A stretch of 56,137 nucleotides of DNA from Gammaproteobacteria bacterium (GCA_020445405.1 JAGRGQ010000020.1:1-56137), one strand, 5' to 3'; positions 26,073-35,573 are shown, counted from the first letter of the stretch. Notes: generated by a model from the sequence alone, not told the origin. Program-made: numbers and translations.

Positions 26073-26459
26073 GTGAATATCAGCCGCTTCGCTTTATCTC
26101 TGTTTACCGTGAATGCTGCCTGCGACACCACTGCCTTTGCGCTTGCCATTGAGGGACCGCTGGAGCAAAGACCGCACTTTCGTGCGCCGCAGGCAGTCGT
26201 GGAAATGTTCCTTCAGGCCGTGGATAGAGGAGAGTTGGTGGTATTCGACCGGAGAATCAGCAAGTCGATGCTCGTACCGATCCGCATCGAATATGTGTAT
26301 GAGCTCAAATATCCGGTCCCGAAAGTGAAAGTTTACTCGGAACTCAGGGAGCCCATGCCCGTGCCCGGCCAGGAAAACTGCAGGCTCCGCGGTATCAGTG
26401 CAACGCTAGATGCCGGGGGCAGCATTATCGAGACCGAGGCACATGTCTGGTCAGAGTGA
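26073..26459 (+). CDS. Hypothetical exported protein
   Basis: A 128-residue product with a probable signal peptide (ISRFALSLFTVNAACDTTAFALA, about residues 3-25). The mature part has an amphipathic helix (APQAVVEMFLQAVDRGELVVFD) followed by beta strands (VPIRIEYVYELKYPVPKVKVYSEL) and ends EAHVWSE. This helix-then-sheet pattern suggests a small NTF2-like or beta-sandwich periplasmic domain. It starts at GTG with GAGGGAT six bases before. No homologue is recognised. It is the last gene of the rightward group and converges with the second chemoreceptor gene, 50 bases apart. Confidence 0.55.
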   Translation: MNISRFALSLFTVNAACDTTAFALAIEGPLEQRPHFRAPQAVVEMFLQAVDRGELVVFDRRISKSMLVPIRIEYVYELKYPVPKVKVYSELREPMPVPGQENCRLRGISATLDAGGSIIETEAHVWSE

Positions 26460-26508
26460 CAGGATTTGGTATCGGCAGGCGTAAGCCGCACCCGTCCGGC
26501 ACCGTGCA

Positions 26509-28764
26509 TCAGCCGACTTTGAAGAAGCGCAGACTCTCGGCCATCTTTTGCACCTGTTCGTTCATGGATGCGCTGGCCGCCGCGGTCTCTTCAGCCAGAG
26601 CGGCATTCTGCTGGGTCATCTCATCCATCTCGCGCACCGCCCTGTTGACCTGTTCCAGCCCCTGCGACTGTTCGCGGCTGGCGGCGGCGATGCCGACGAT
26701 GATGTCAACGACCTTTTTCACGGAACCGACGATCTCCTCCAGGGTGCCGCCGGACTGATTGACCAGGTCGACCCCGGCACGCACCTTATCGCCGCTGTCC
26801 TGGATCAGGTTTTTGATCTGGCGCGCTTCGGTGGCGCTACGCTGCGCCAGATTACGCACTTCGGTGGCGACGACGGCGAAACCACGGCCATGCTCACCGG
26901 CCCGGGCCGCCTCGACCGAGGCGTTCAAAGCCAGCAGATTGGTTTGGAACGCGATCTCGTCGATGACGCCGATGATCTCGGCGATCCGCTCGCTGCTTTC
27001 ATGGATCGCATTCATTGCCCCGATGGCATCCCCGATCACCGCCCCGCCCTGCTCCGCCAGTTCGCGCGCACTACCGGCCAGGGTTTCGGCGAGTTGGGCA
27101 TTGTCGGCATTGCTGTACACGGTGCTGGTCAGTTCGTCGGTGCTGGAAGCGGTCTCCTCCAGTTGTGTGGCCTGCTGCTCGGTGCGTCTGGACATGTTGG
27201 CATTGCCCGCCGCGACTTCGCGGGTGCCGGTGTTGATCGCATCTGCCGAGGTACTGATGCTGCCCACGATCTCCTGCAGCCGATCGATCGTGCTGTTGAC
27301 GCGCTCCTTCACCAGCGCAAAAGTGCCCTGGTAGTCGCGGGTGATCTTGTGCGACAAATCGCCACGTGACAGGTTTTCCATCACCCCGGCGATGTCATTG
27401 AATGTCTCCGAAACCACAGTCAGCAATTGGTTGACATCCTCGCCCAGAGCCTTGAAAAAGCCCTGTTTGTCGGCCATCTCAATGCGCCGCTCCAGATTGC
27501 CGCGCCGGGCCGCACCGACGATCTCCTCTACCTCCCGCTCGACCGCCACCTCGGTGGTGCGATCGGTGAATTCGACCACGGTGCCGATGCGCTCAAGGTC
27601 TTCGTTGAACACCGGGTTGGTGATCAGGCGCAGTGAACGGCCACCGATCTCCAGATCCTCGCGCTGCTCCCCGGTCAGGCCTTCCACCGCGCTGCGCCGT
27701 TCCTGCCGGTGCAGGTGCAGAGACCAGATATCGCTGCCGAGCAGCTGATCCGGATCGAACCCGGGCAGCTCCTGCTGCAGTTGTTCTGCGCCGTCCTCCA
27801 AGGTCTGACGGGCGGATCGATTGACATAGATGATCTTGCCCTCGGCATCCGCCACCAGTACATTGGTGCGTCCCACATCCAGCGCAAGCCGGATGCGGGT
27901 GGCCTGTTCCGCACGTTGCTGGGTCTCGTCAATATTGTTCTTCAGATTGGTGATCATCACCGCCATGGCCGAGCCCAGCTGGCCGGTTTCGTCCTTGCCA
28001 GTGATGTCGACCTTCTGATTCAACTCGCCGGCGGCGATGCCCTGTGCAATCTCAACTGAACGGTACAAAGGTCGGACAATGGAACGGGTCAGAAAGTAAA
28101 CAAAAACCAGCGTGCCGAAGGCTAAAAACACCAGGAATGCGGCGATGATGTTGCGTGAGACGCTGATCGATTCGCCAAATTCCTCGGATGAGGTATTAAT
28201 CTCTTCGTTGGCGGTTATCGCCTGAGCGCTCAATCCTCTGACTTCACCCAGTCTTGCAGTCAGCGTCTTGACCTCTCCGACCCGCCCGGTGATCCCGCGC
28301 GCGAACTGGTCCATCTTTTTCACCGTATCGTTCAGGCCGACCAGCGCCTCCCGACGCATGCGCTCTTCGATGTCGCCGACCGCATCGCTGGCATCCTCCA
28401 CCGCATCGCGGGCGACGCCGTCCGGCAACTCCCCAACCACGTCGTCCAGGCTCTCGGCAAGTTCCGCCAGGGTAGCGGACATCATGATCAGCTTGCGCTC
28501 CAGCATTTTCACCGTCATGTTGGTGCGGTTGATGTTATCGCTGATCCCCAGCATGCCAGCCGAGATACTGGTCAGATCGGCATCCGCCTGCACTACCCTG
28601 GTCTCCGTGGCTTTGGCGCTGTCGACCCCGGTCTCGGCCTTCTTCTCGATGCCCTCGAAGCCATTGGTCAAGTTGGCGAAAAAGTACAGGGTCAGGACCA
28701 GTGCGCCGATCATCATCGCACTCACTGCCACACCGCCGCCCAACATCTTGAATTTGATGGTCAT
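26509..28764 (-). CDS. Methyl-accepting chemotaxis protein (TM, periplasmic helical sensor, TM, HAMP, PAS, MA)
   Basis: A 751-residue receptor. TM1 (about residues 12-32) leads to a long helical periplasmic domain (about 33-205) with repeated coiled-coil patterns, TM2 (about 210-232), HAMP, a cytoplasmic PAS (about 295-410, [24 protein letters not shown]), a second HAMP-like linker, and the MA domain with the hairpin [30 protein letters not shown]. The C-terminus ends FFKVG without the CheR-binding tether seen in the other receptor. The helical sensor resembles four-helix-bundle ligand domains, but the ligand is not known. The tandem-PilJ gene ends 74 bases upstream on the same strand, so both likely share the sigma-28 promoter at 29824-29850. 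Confidence 0.93.
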   Translation of the reverse strand: MTIKFKMLGGGVAVSAMMIGALVLTLYFFANLTNGFEGIEKKAETGVDSAKATETRVVQADADLTSISAGMLGISDNINRTNMTVKMLERKLIMMSATLAELAESLDDVVGELPDGVARDAVEDASDAVGDIEERMRREALVGLNDTVKKMDQFARGITGRVGEVKTLTARLGEVRGLSAQAITANEEINTSSEEFGESISVSRNIIAAFLVFLAFGTLVFVYFLTRSIVRPLYRSVEIAQGIAAGELNQKVDITGKDETGQLGSAMAVMITNLKNNIDETQQRAEQATRIRLALDVGRTNVLVADAEGKIIYVNRSARQTLEDGAEQLQQELPGFDPDQLLGSDIWSLHLHRQERRSAVEGLTGEQREDLEIGGRSLRLITNPVFNEDLERIGTVVEFTDRTTEVAVEREVEEIVGAARRGNLERRIEMADKQGFFKALGEDVNQLLTVVSETFNDIAGVMENLSRGDLSHKITRDYQGTFALVKERVNSTIDRLQEIVGSISTSADAINTGTREVAAGNANMSRRTEQQATQLEETASSTDELTSTVYSNADNAQLAETLAGSARELAEQGGAVIGDAIGAMNAIHESSERIAEIIGVIDEIAFQTNLLALNASVEAARAGEHGRGFAVVATEVRNLAQRSATEARQIKNLIQDSGDKVRAGVDLVNQSGGTLEEIVGSVKKVVDIIVGIAAASREQSQGLEQVNRAVREMDEMTQQNAALAEETAAASASMNEQVQKMAESLRFFKVG

Positions 28765-28838
28765 ACGCCTGTGTCATCCACTTTTAACGGTGCCCGGGGT
28801 GAGCGGCGGTCACTCGGCGGCCACGCACCCGGACAGAA

Positions 28839-29753
28839 CTACCTGGCCGCTTCGCGCTCATACATGCCCACCGCTTTGTTCATCTCCGCCAACAGGGGCA
28901 GATTGGTTTCGGCCAGCGCGTTGATCCGGTCCAGCTCGATGGAAGTGGTTTTGTAATCCGCGCCATATTCGACCAGGGGTTTGAATTGTTCCCAGAGTTT
29001 GTTCACCACCGCCAGTTGCTCGCGGATCTCGGGCGCTTTGGTGCCAGGCAATCCTAGGGTTTCATCGCCATCCAGCAACCCTTTCAGCGTGCGCTCGAAC
29101 AGCGTGTAGGTCTCCAACAGGGCCAGTTTGTTGTCTTCGGCCTCGTAGCCGTTGGCGACCAGCAGGAACTCCTTGCTCATCTTCTGGGTCAGCATGCGCT
29201 GCTTGCCGGAGAGATTGATGGTGGCCGCCAATCCGGGAGCGGACTTTAATCCACCGCCGGCGGCATCGTTCTCATACAAGCCGACGGTCTTGTTCATCTC
29301 CTTGAGCAGCGGCAGGTTCTCTTTGGCCACGACGGCCGCCTGTTCGGCATTCACGGCATTATTGCTCAGGATCTCCTGCACCACTGAATTAAACCTGGCC
29401 CATACCTGATCCACCTTGTCCAGCTGGCGCAGGATGCGGGCACTGCTGGTGGGTGGCAGGCGCAGATCGGCATCCCCCACCCGCAGGCCCTTGAGGGTCT
29501 TGTCGAACAGCGACGAGGTCTGGCGTAGGTTTTCCAGGTTCTGTTCGGCCTGGATGCCCAGAGCGACCAGCATGATCTCCTTACTCATCTTCTGGGACAG
29601 CATGCGCTGCTTGCCGGACAGATTAAGCACCACACCGTATTCGGCGGAACTGGGACCCTCGGCCACTACGCTGGCCGGCACGCCGACCAACAGGGCTGTG
29701 AGCAGCCCGGCGGACCAAACGATACGGTGAACGGACAATAGTGTAAAAGACAT
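28839..29753 (-). CDS. Secreted protein with two tandem PilJ-type sensor domains
   Basis: A 304-residue exported protein made of a signal peptide (about residues 1-32, IVWSAGLLTALLVGVPASVVAEG) and two copies of the PilJ N-terminal (type IV pili methyl-accepting transducer) domain. The copies begin NLSGKQRMLSQKMSKEIMLV (about residue 48) and NLSGKQRMLTQKMSKEFLLV (about 180) and end ENLPLLKEMNKTVGLYE and TNLPLLAEMNKAVGMYE. PilJ domains normally sit in membrane receptors or NarX-like sensors, where the P-box-like RMLSQ motif binds small ligands such as nitrate. Here there is no membrane anchor and no output domain. ATG at 29753 with GGAG eight bases upstream was preferred over a frame start at 29855. 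It is followed by a chemoreceptor gene, suggesting a soluble periplasmic ligand-binding partner. Confidence 0.85.
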   Translation of the reverse strand: MSFTLLSVHRIVWSAGLLTALLVGVPASVVAEGPSSAEYGVVLNLSGKQRMLSQKMSKEIMLVALGIQAEQNLENLRQTSSLFDKTLKGLRVGDADLRLPPTSSARILRQLDKVDQVWARFNSVVQEILSNNAVNAEQAAVVAKENLPLLKEMNKTVGLYENDAAGGGLKSAPGLAATINLSGKQRMLTQKMSKEFLLVANGYEAEDNKLALLETYTLFERTLKGLLDGDETLGLPGTKAPEIREQLAVVNKLWEQFKPLVEYGADYKTTSIELDRINALAETNLPLLAEMNKAVGMYEREAAR

Positions 29754-29823
29754 AGCGCGACTCCAGTCAAGCAGGAAACGTTCGGCCCGGGGTGACGGGC
29801 ATGACAGAAAAAGCATAGGTACT

Positions 29824-29850
29824 GTATCGGTTACAGAGATCGTTGCTTTA
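29824..29850 (-). promoter_or_regulatory. Sigma-28 (FliA) promoter of the PilJ-protein/chemoreceptor operon
   Basis: Minus strand: TAAAGCAA, 11-base spacer, ACCGATAC, against TAAAGTTT-N11-GCCGATAA (the -10 matches 6/8, with the core CCGATA intact). It ends 70 bases before the ATG at 29753. This places the two genes in the late flagellar/chemotaxis regulon. Confidence 0.6.
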
Positions 29851-29907
29851 GCCATTCAGTCTGGATTGCTCACTTTCACCGACACCCCCACCGCCAGCCG
29901 GCAGCGA

Positions 29908-29921
29908 TTGACAATTCTCAT
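29908..29921 (+). promoter_or_regulatory. Possible FNR/ANR site upstream of the cytochrome c peroxidase gene
   Basis: TTGA-CAATTC-TCAT matches the FNR/ANR half-site spacing TTGA-N6-TCAA in 7 of 8 positions. It lies in the divergent region about 190 bases before the peroxidase ATG. Bacterial cytochrome c peroxidases are often under FNR/ANR control, which supports the call, but the distance is large and the match is imperfect. Confidence 0.35.
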
Positions 29922-30113
29922 TGATCGACGGGCCAGGGTCACCCTAAGTTCGTGCAGTGCTCTGGATCGCATTGGGCACAAACCAGAGGCCCTGCATTCA
30001 GCGCATAAAGTCGCGATGGCCGCATAGCAAGCGGACGCGTGAACCCGCTTGGACCGCTCCGGCGGCCGTCATTGAAAAACTTGGGACGCAGTTATTTCAG
30101 CGAGGTAAGTTCA

Positions 30114-31109
30114 ATGAATTTCAAGCGCAAAAAATTGCCACTGTTTCTGATCGCTACTTTAGCCGCCACCACGACAGCGCTGGCCGCTGAACCGATACAA
30201 CCGATCAAACCGGTGCATAACATCAACCTGGCGCAGGTGGAACTGGGAAAGAAGCTCTATTTCGATCCGCGCCTGTCGAAATCGGGTTTCATCTCATGCA
30301 ACTCCTGCCACAATCTGAGCATGGGCGGAACGGACAATCTGAAGACCTCCATCGGAGACCACTGGCAGCAGGGCCCTATCAATGCCCCCACCGTGCTCAA
30401 CTCCAGCCTTAATCTGGCGCAGTTCTGGGACGGACGCGCCGCAGACCTGAAGGCACAGGCCGGTGGTCCTATCGCCAATCCGGGGGAGATGGGATTTTCC
30501 CACCAGCTCGCTGTCAGCGTGCTGGAGTCCATTCCGGAATATGTCATCGAGTTCAAGCAGGTGTTTGGCAGCGACACAATCGACATCGACAAGGTGACGG
30601 CCGCCATCGCCGAATTCGAAAAGACGCTGGTCACCCCAAACTCCCGTTTCGACCGCTGGCTGCTGGGCGATGCGGATGCGCTGACGCCAACAGGGCTGGC
30701 CGGCTACGAGCTGTTCAAAAGCAGCGGTTGCATCGCCTGCCACAACGGAGAGGCCGTGGGTGGCAACTCCTTCCAGAAAATGGGTGTGGTGGAACCCTAC
30801 CAGGCCAAGAGCCCTGCCGAAGGTCTCAGCGCAGTCACCGGAAAAGATGCAGACCGTTTCAAGTTCAAAGTTCCGACGCTGCGTAACGTGGAGATGACCT
30901 ATCCCTACTTCCACGATGGCGAGGCGGAGACACTGACAGAGGCAGTGGATGTGATGGGACGACTGCAACTGGGGAAGCAGTTCAGCAAAGAGGAGAACTC
31001 GCGGATCGTCGCATTTCTCAAAAGCCTGACCGGCGACCAGCCCAGTTTTCTGCTGCCGATTCTGCCGCCCTCCACCGACAGCACACCGCCGCCAAAGCCG
31101 TTCGATTAG
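30114..31109 (+). CDS. ccpA: Di-haem cytochrome c peroxidase
   Basis: Periplasmic enzyme that reduces hydrogen peroxide to water with electrons from small c-type cytochromes. The 331-residue precursor has a signal peptide (MNFKRKKLPLFLIATLAATT...ALAA, about 25 residues) and two haem c sites, CNSCH (62-66) and CIACH (206-210). The stretches GKKLYFDPRLSKSG, FWDGRAADLKAQAGGPI, NPGEMG and FKVPTLRNVEMTYPYFHDG are typical of the CcpA/MauG family. ATG at 30114 has GAGG nine bases before it; the frame extends 25 codons upstream without a signal-like start. It is divergent from the PilJ operon and ends in a strong terminator. The nearby monohaem cytochrome could be an electron donor, but that is speculative. 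Confidence 0.93.
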   Translation: MNFKRKKLPLFLIATLAATTTALAAEPIQPIKPVHNINLAQVELGKKLYFDPRLSKSGFISCNSCHNLSMGGTDNLKTSIGDHWQQGPINAPTVLNSSLNLAQFWDGRAADLKAQAGGPIANPGEMGFSHQLAVSVLESIPEYVIEFKQVFGSDTIDIDKVTAAIAEFEKTLVTPNSRFDRWLLGDADALTPTGLAGYELFKSSGCIACHNGEAVGGNSFQKMGVVEPYQAKSPAEGLSAVTGKDADRFKFKVPTLRNVEMTYPYFHDGEAETLTEAVDVMGRLQLGKQFSKEENSRIVAFLKSLTGDQPSFLLPILPPSTDSTPPPKPFD

Positions 31110-31154
31110 CGGTGCCTGGTACAACGGCGGAACGTTCTCCCTGAAATCCATAGT

Positions 31155-31191
31155 CTGAAAACCCCTGCTGCGCCGACAGCGGGGTTTTCAG
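31155..31191 (+). terminator. Rho-independent terminator of the peroxidase gene
   Basis: Arms CTGAAAACCCC-T-GCTG and CAGCGGGGTTTTCAG around a six-base loop, 46 bases after the stop codon. The A and T runs within the arms make it usable on both strands. Confidence 0.85.
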
Positions 31192-31578
31192 CCTTCCGGT
31201 ACACAGCCTGCGGTAGCGCCCGGTGCGCACGGAACAGGCGGAACCTTAACCTCAGCTTAAATACAGCATCAGCCTGGCTTCAGGTTGGCGTGCGTACACT
31301 GCGGTCAAATCAGCGATCGGTGCGGCAGGTCAGATAAGAGCAGCGCGCTACCGGCGTAGCCAGTCGGTCATACGGCTTCTGTTACAGCCCGCGTTGAACA
31401 GCGCCGGTCGCGCTCCATCGCCCGGCACATGAACAGGCGCAGTCGCGAGCACGACAATCAGGCTCCGGAGCCCGGTTCGTCTGTTGTAGAATGGGTGGTT
31501 GGGAGCATTTGGCGCAATCAGGTCCGGGCGCCTTCCACCCTAACCCCGATATCACCGGACAACCAGGAGAATCGCTCA
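31192..31578. other. Intergenic stretch before the CDF gene, no gene seen
   Basis: About 390 bases. A translated stretch GSSVVEWVVGSIW near 31475-31515 resembles the peptides obtained when tRNA genes are read as protein, but no cloverleaf can be folded. The promoter of the CDF gene presumably lies in the last 100 bases; no clear -35/-10 pair was found. Confidence 0.35.
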
Positions 31579-32775
31579 ATGAGTGGCAGTCAACATGAGA
31601 CCGTGCCAGCCCAGGGTGAAGCACGCTATCTGGACGCGCGCAGAGTCACGCTGGTGGGGGCGGCGGTCAATATCGTCCTGTCGGTGATCAAGATACTGGC
31701 CGGATGGCTCGGTTCCTCGCACGCTCTGATCGCGGATGGCATCCATTCGCTCTCCGATCTGGCCACCGATGCCGTTGTCCTGCTGGCCGCCAAACACGGT
31801 TCAAAAGACGCCGACGATGAACATCCCTACGGGCACGGGCGTATCGAGACGCTGGCTACCGTGGTGCTCGGCATCGTATTGATCCTGGTCGCGGTCGGGA
31901 TCGGTTACGATGCGGTGCGGCGGCTGTTCGAACCCGCCCGGCTGCTGCTGCCGGGCCTGCTGGCGCTTTCGACCGCGGTCATTTCCGTGCTGGTGAAGGA
32001 GGCGCTTTACCAGTACACGGTTGCGGTCGCCAAAAAACTGCGCTCCAACCTGCTCCGCGCCAATGCCTGGCACCATCGCAGCGACGCCGTCTCCTCGGTC
32101 GTGGTGGTGGTGGGCGTCATCGGCAGCATGGCCGGCTTGGGCTACCTCGACGCCGTGGCATCGGTGGTGGTGGCGGTCATGGTGGCCAAGATCGGCTGGG
32201 ATCTGGGTTGGCACAGTCTCCACGAACTGATCGATCGTGGATTGGAGCACGGGGAGAGGGAAAATATCCGTGAAAAAATCATGGCCGTGGACGGCGTGCG
32301 CGCGATGCACGACCTGCGCACCCGGCGCATGGGCGGCAATGCGTTTGTCGATGTCGATGTACTGGTTGACCCCTCGATCACCGTCTCCGAGGGACACCGC
32401 ATCGGAGAGGAGGTGCTGATGCGGCTCAATCAGGATATCGATGAGGTGACGGACGTCACCGTGCACATCGACCCGGAGGACGACGAAACCGAAACCCCCT
32501 CCAGAGACGCGCCGATGCGCGGCGAAATGCTGGCACGACTGCAGTCACACTGGCGCGATGTCACGGACGCGGAAAAAATTGAGCAGGTGGCGTTACACTA
32601 TCTCGGCGGCAGGGTGCGCGTGGAGGCGCGCGTCCCGCTGAACGCGATGACCGATCTTGACGCAGCGCGGCGTTTTGCGCGGGAGATTGCGAAAACCGCC
32701 GACAAGGACGAACAGGTCACCCAAATCAGAGTACTGTTTTACTGGAAGGAGAACGACGACCTTCAGTCGAATTAA
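31579..32775 (+). CDS. Cation diffusion facilitator (CDF) family divalent-metal exporter
   Basis: A 398-residue inner-membrane proton-coupled antiporter for Zn2+, Fe2+ or a similar ion. Six membrane spans lie in residues 20-215. The metal-site motifs are HSLSD (56-60) in TM2 and HHRSD in TM5, with the HPYGHGRIETLA loop after TM2. The cytoplasmic C-terminal domain (about 216-300, VDGVRAMHDLRTRRMGGNAFVDVDVLV) is the usual dimerising ferredoxin-like fold. It is followed by an extra domain of some 90 residues that ends VRVLFYWKEND, beyond a standard FieF-type protein (300), and may be a second copy of the C-terminal domain. ATG at 31579 has AGGAGA ahead. A P-type cation ATPase follows 131 bases downstream on the same strand. 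Confidence 0.92.
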   Translation: MSGSQHETVPAQGEARYLDARRVTLVGAAVNIVLSVIKILAGWLGSSHALIADGIHSLSDLATDAVVLLAAKHGSKDADDEHPYGHGRIETLATVVLGIVLILVAVGIGYDAVRRLFEPARLLLPGLLALSTAVISVLVKEALYQYTVAVAKKLRSNLLRANAWHHRSDAVSSVVVVVGVIGSMAGLGYLDAVASVVVAVMVAKIGWDLGWHSLHELIDRGLEHGERENIREKIMAVDGVRAMHDLRTRRMGGNAFVDVDVLVDPSITVSEGHRIGEEVLMRLNQDIDEVTDVTVHIDPEDDETETPSRDAPMRGEMLARLQSHWRDVTDAEKIEQVALHYLGGRVRVEARVPLNAMTDLDAARRFAREIAKTADKDEQVTQIRVLFYWKENDDLQSN

Positions 32776-32906
32776 GACTGCCTTTAACGGACCGATACAT
32801 CGGCGCATCCATTTTTTTGCTGTTGGCGGGATGCGAAAACAGCCGGAATGAATGCCATTTCCGGCGGCAATGATTAAAGCTCACCCGGGATCCGGGTGGA
32901 AAAGTA

Positions 32907-35573
32907 ATGAACAACCACAAGCCCCTGCACCAAGGCCAATGGAGCAGTCTCACCCCAGCCGAGGTTTGCGAACGCCTGCGGGTCGATCCGACACAGGGCC
33001 TGACCGGCGCGGAGGCGGGCCGCCGCCAGGCCAGCTGCGGGCGCAATGAAATCCGGGAAGGCAAACGCCGTCCGCTGTGGCTCATGCTGCTGGATCAGTT
33101 TCGCGATTTCATGATCGTCGTGCTGCTCGCCACCGCCATCATCTCCGGCGTGATCGGCGAAGCGGCGGACACCGTTGCCATTCTGGTCATCGTCGTTCTC
33201 AACGCCACCTTCGGTGCGGTACAGGCGTATCGTGCCGAACGCGCCATCGCCGCGTTGAAATCCATGGCTGCGTCCAGCGCGCAGGTCATCCGCGATGGAG
33301 AGTGCAGCAGTGTCAACGCGGTCGACCTGGTTCCGGGTGATCTGGTCAGCGTTGACGCCGGTAATGTGATTCCCGCCGATTTGCGGCTGGTTGAATGTGC
33401 CGGCCTTGAAATCAATGAAGCGGCATTGACGGGCGAATCCATGGGTATCGTCAAATCCAGCAATGCCATCGGTGCGACGGGCCTGCAGGTCGGAGAGAGA
33501 CTGAACATGGCCTTTAAGGGTACTCAGGTCAATGCCGGACGCGGTATCGGCGTGGTTACCGGTATTGGCATGCATACCGAGCTGGGACGTATCGCCGGTC
33601 TGCTGCAGACGACGAAAGAGAGCCGCACACCGCTGCAGAAACGGCTTGGCGCTTTTGGGAAACGCCTGGCAATTGCGGTACTGGCGATTTGCGCCATCAT
33701 CTTTACCGTCGGTCTGCTGCGCGGCGAAGCTCTGGTGCTGATGTTCCTTACCGCGATCAGTCTTGCCGTGGCGGCGATTCCGGAAGCATTGCCGGCCGTT
33801 ATCAGCGTGTCGCTGGCGCTTGGCGCGCGCAGGATGAGCCGGGAAAACGCGCTCATCCGCAACCTGCCGGCAGTGGAAACCCTGGGTTCGGTCACCTTTA
33901 TCTGCAGCGACAAGACGGGTACGTTGACGCGCAACAGAATGTCCGTCGACGTGCTGTACACCGGCGCGGGCCTCAGCGACGAACTGCCCGCTGGAGACAA
34001 TCCGCTCTGGCAGCACCTGCGCGAAGCCCTGGCGCTGAACAACGACGTGGTGATCACCGCCGGCCGGCTGACGGGCGATCCCACCGAAGTCGCGCTGTGT
34101 GAAGCCGCGCAGCGTGCGGGATTGTCGAAAGTGGATGCGGAAATCCGGCTGCCCCGTATCGACGAACGGGTCTTCGATTCCGCGCGCATGCGTATGACCA
34201 CACTGCATCGCAGCGGCGATGGTGCGATTGCGTTCACCAAGGGTGCGCCGGAATCGGTGCTGCCGCTGTGCCGTGAGGGTTTGACCGGTGCCGGCGCCAC
34301 GGTGTTGGATCGCAACGCGGTGCTGGATCAGGCCAACCGACTCGCTATCCGCGGTTATCGCGTACTGGCCATCGCCATGCGCCAATTTACACAGGCATCC
34401 ACGATTGACCGTCGGGATTCATTGGAAAGCGATTTGTGCTTTCTGGGCCTGGTGGGTCTGATCGACCCGCCACGGGAGGGGGCGTTGCGGGCGGTTGAGC
34501 AGTGCAGGAGTGCCGGCATCACCCCGGTGATGATTACCGGCGATCATCCCGCAACAGCCCACGCGATTGCCCGCCGGCTCAACATCAATGTTGAAAACGG
34601 CGAGGTGTTGACGGGCGATGAACTGGACAACCTCGGTGACGGGGAGTTCAGGCAGCGCGTCGGACGGATAAGGGTTTACGCCCGGGTTTCGCCGCAGCAG
34701 AAGATTCGCATCGTCAATGCGCTCCAGGAGACGGGAGAGTTCTGTGCCATGACCGGCGACGGCGTCAACGACGCACCCGCGCTTAAACAGGCCGACATCG
34801 GTATCGCCATGGGGCTCAAAGGCACCGACGTGGCCCGCGAAGCCGCCGACATGGTGCTGCTGGACGACAACTTCGCCACCATCGTCACCGCAGTGCGCGA
34901 GGGCCGGCGCATTTTCGACAATATCCGCAAGTTCATCAAATACACCATGACCAGCAACGCCGGTGAAATCTGGACTCTGTTCCTGGCGCCGTTTCTTGGC
35001 CTGCCCATGCCGCTGCTGCCGATACATATCCTCTGGATCAACCTGGTCACCGATGGCCTGCCGGGTCTGGCGCTTGCGCTGGAGCCGCATGAAAAAGGCA
35101 TCCTGCAGCGTCCACCCAGGCCACCGAATGAAAATATTTTTGCTCACGGCATGTGGCAGCACATCGTCTGGGTGGGACTGTTGATCGGGGGTCTGTCGCT
35201 GCTGGCCCAGGCACTGGCATTTCACCATGGTTCCAGCCATTGGCAGACCATGGTGTTTACCACACTGACGCTGGCGCAGCTGGCGCATGTGATGGCCATC
35301 CGTTCGGAGTCGCAATCCCTGTTCACCATCGGCCTGTTCAGCAACACGCCGCTGCTCGGCGCGGTGCTGGGCACCGTCGTCCTGCAGTTGGGCGTGATCT
35401 ACGTGCCCTGGCTCAATGGCGTCTTCAGGACCGCGCCGCTCGATGCAATCGAACTCGGCCTCTGTTTTCTATTGGCGGCAGCGGTGTTTATGGCCGTGGA
35501 AACGGAGAAGTGGCTGGTGCGGCGTGGGGTGATATACCAGGCAAAAAATGCTTCCGGAAGAAATGGCTCCTGA
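32907..35573 (+). CDS. P-type cation-transporting ATPase (P2, calcium-pump-like)
   Basis: An 888-residue ion pump. Order: cation-ATPase N-terminal domain (about 15-75), two spans, actuator domain with LTGES, spans 3-4, phosphorylation site DKTGT (Asp about residue 335), nucleotide domain with KGAPES, hinge TGDGVNDAPALKQADIGIAMG, and six C-terminal spans. TM4 reads AAIPEALPAV (PEGLP in SERCA pumps) and TM6 has NLVTDGLPGLAL (NLVTDGLPA in SERCA), which favours Ca2+ or Mn2+ type transport over heavy metals; no CPC motif or N-terminal metal-binding CxxC is present. Start ATG at 32907 with GGTGG nine bases upstream. It follows the CDF gene and converges with the RND pump gene, 86 bases apart. Specificity is inferred. 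Confidence 0.93.
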   Translation: MNNHKPLHQGQWSSLTPAEVCERLRVDPTQGLTGAEAGRRQASCGRNEIREGKRRPLWLMLLDQFRDFMIVVLLATAIISGVIGEAADTVAILVIVVLNATFGAVQAYRAERAIAALKSMAASSAQVIRDGECSSVNAVDLVPGDLVSVDAGNVIPADLRLVECAGLEINEAALTGESMGIVKSSNAIGATGLQVGERLNMAFKGTQVNAGRGIGVVTGIGMHTELGRIAGLLQTTKESRTPLQKRLGAFGKRLAIAVLAICAIIFTVGLLRGEALVLMFLTAISLAVAAIPEALPAVISVSLALGARRMSRENALIRNLPAVETLGSVTFICSDKTGTLTRNRMSVDVLYTGAGLSDELPAGDNPLWQHLREALALNNDVVITAGRLTGDPTEVALCEAAQRAGLSKVDAEIRLPRIDERVFDSARMRMTTLHRSGDGAIAFTKGAPESVLPLCREGLTGAGATVLDRNAVLDQANRLAIRGYRVLAIAMRQFTQASTIDRRDSLESDLCFLGLVGLIDPPREGALRAVEQCRSAGITPVMITGDHPATAHAIARRLNINVENGEVLTGDELDNLGDGEFRQRVGRIRVYARVSPQQKIRIVNALQETGEFCAMTGDGVNDAPALKQADIGIAMGLKGTDVAREAADMVLLDDNFATIVTAVREGRRIFDNIRKFIKYTMTSNAGEIWTLFLAPFLGLPMPLLPIHILWINLVTDGLPGLALALEPHEKGILQRPPRPPNENIFAHGMWQHIVWVGLLIGGLSLLAQALAFHHGSSHWQTMVFTTLTLAQLAHVMAIRSESQSLFTIGLFSNTPLLGAVLGTVVLQLGVIYVPWLNGVFRTAPLDAIELGLCFLLAAAVFMAVETEKWLVRRGVIYQAKNASGRNGS

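Noticed and set aside
29900-29930. Possible Fur box GATTGACAATTCTCATTGATC between the PilJ and peroxidase genes
   Set aside because: Fits the 19-bp Fur palindrome poorly (wrong spacing and few matching positions); the FNR-like reading is better, though still weak.
31429-31578. N-terminal extension of the CDF protein and a tRNA-like peptide GSSVVEWVVGSIW
   Set aside because: The extension lacks family similarity while the ATG at 31579 has a strong ribosome-binding site; no cloverleaf could be folded in 31470-31560.
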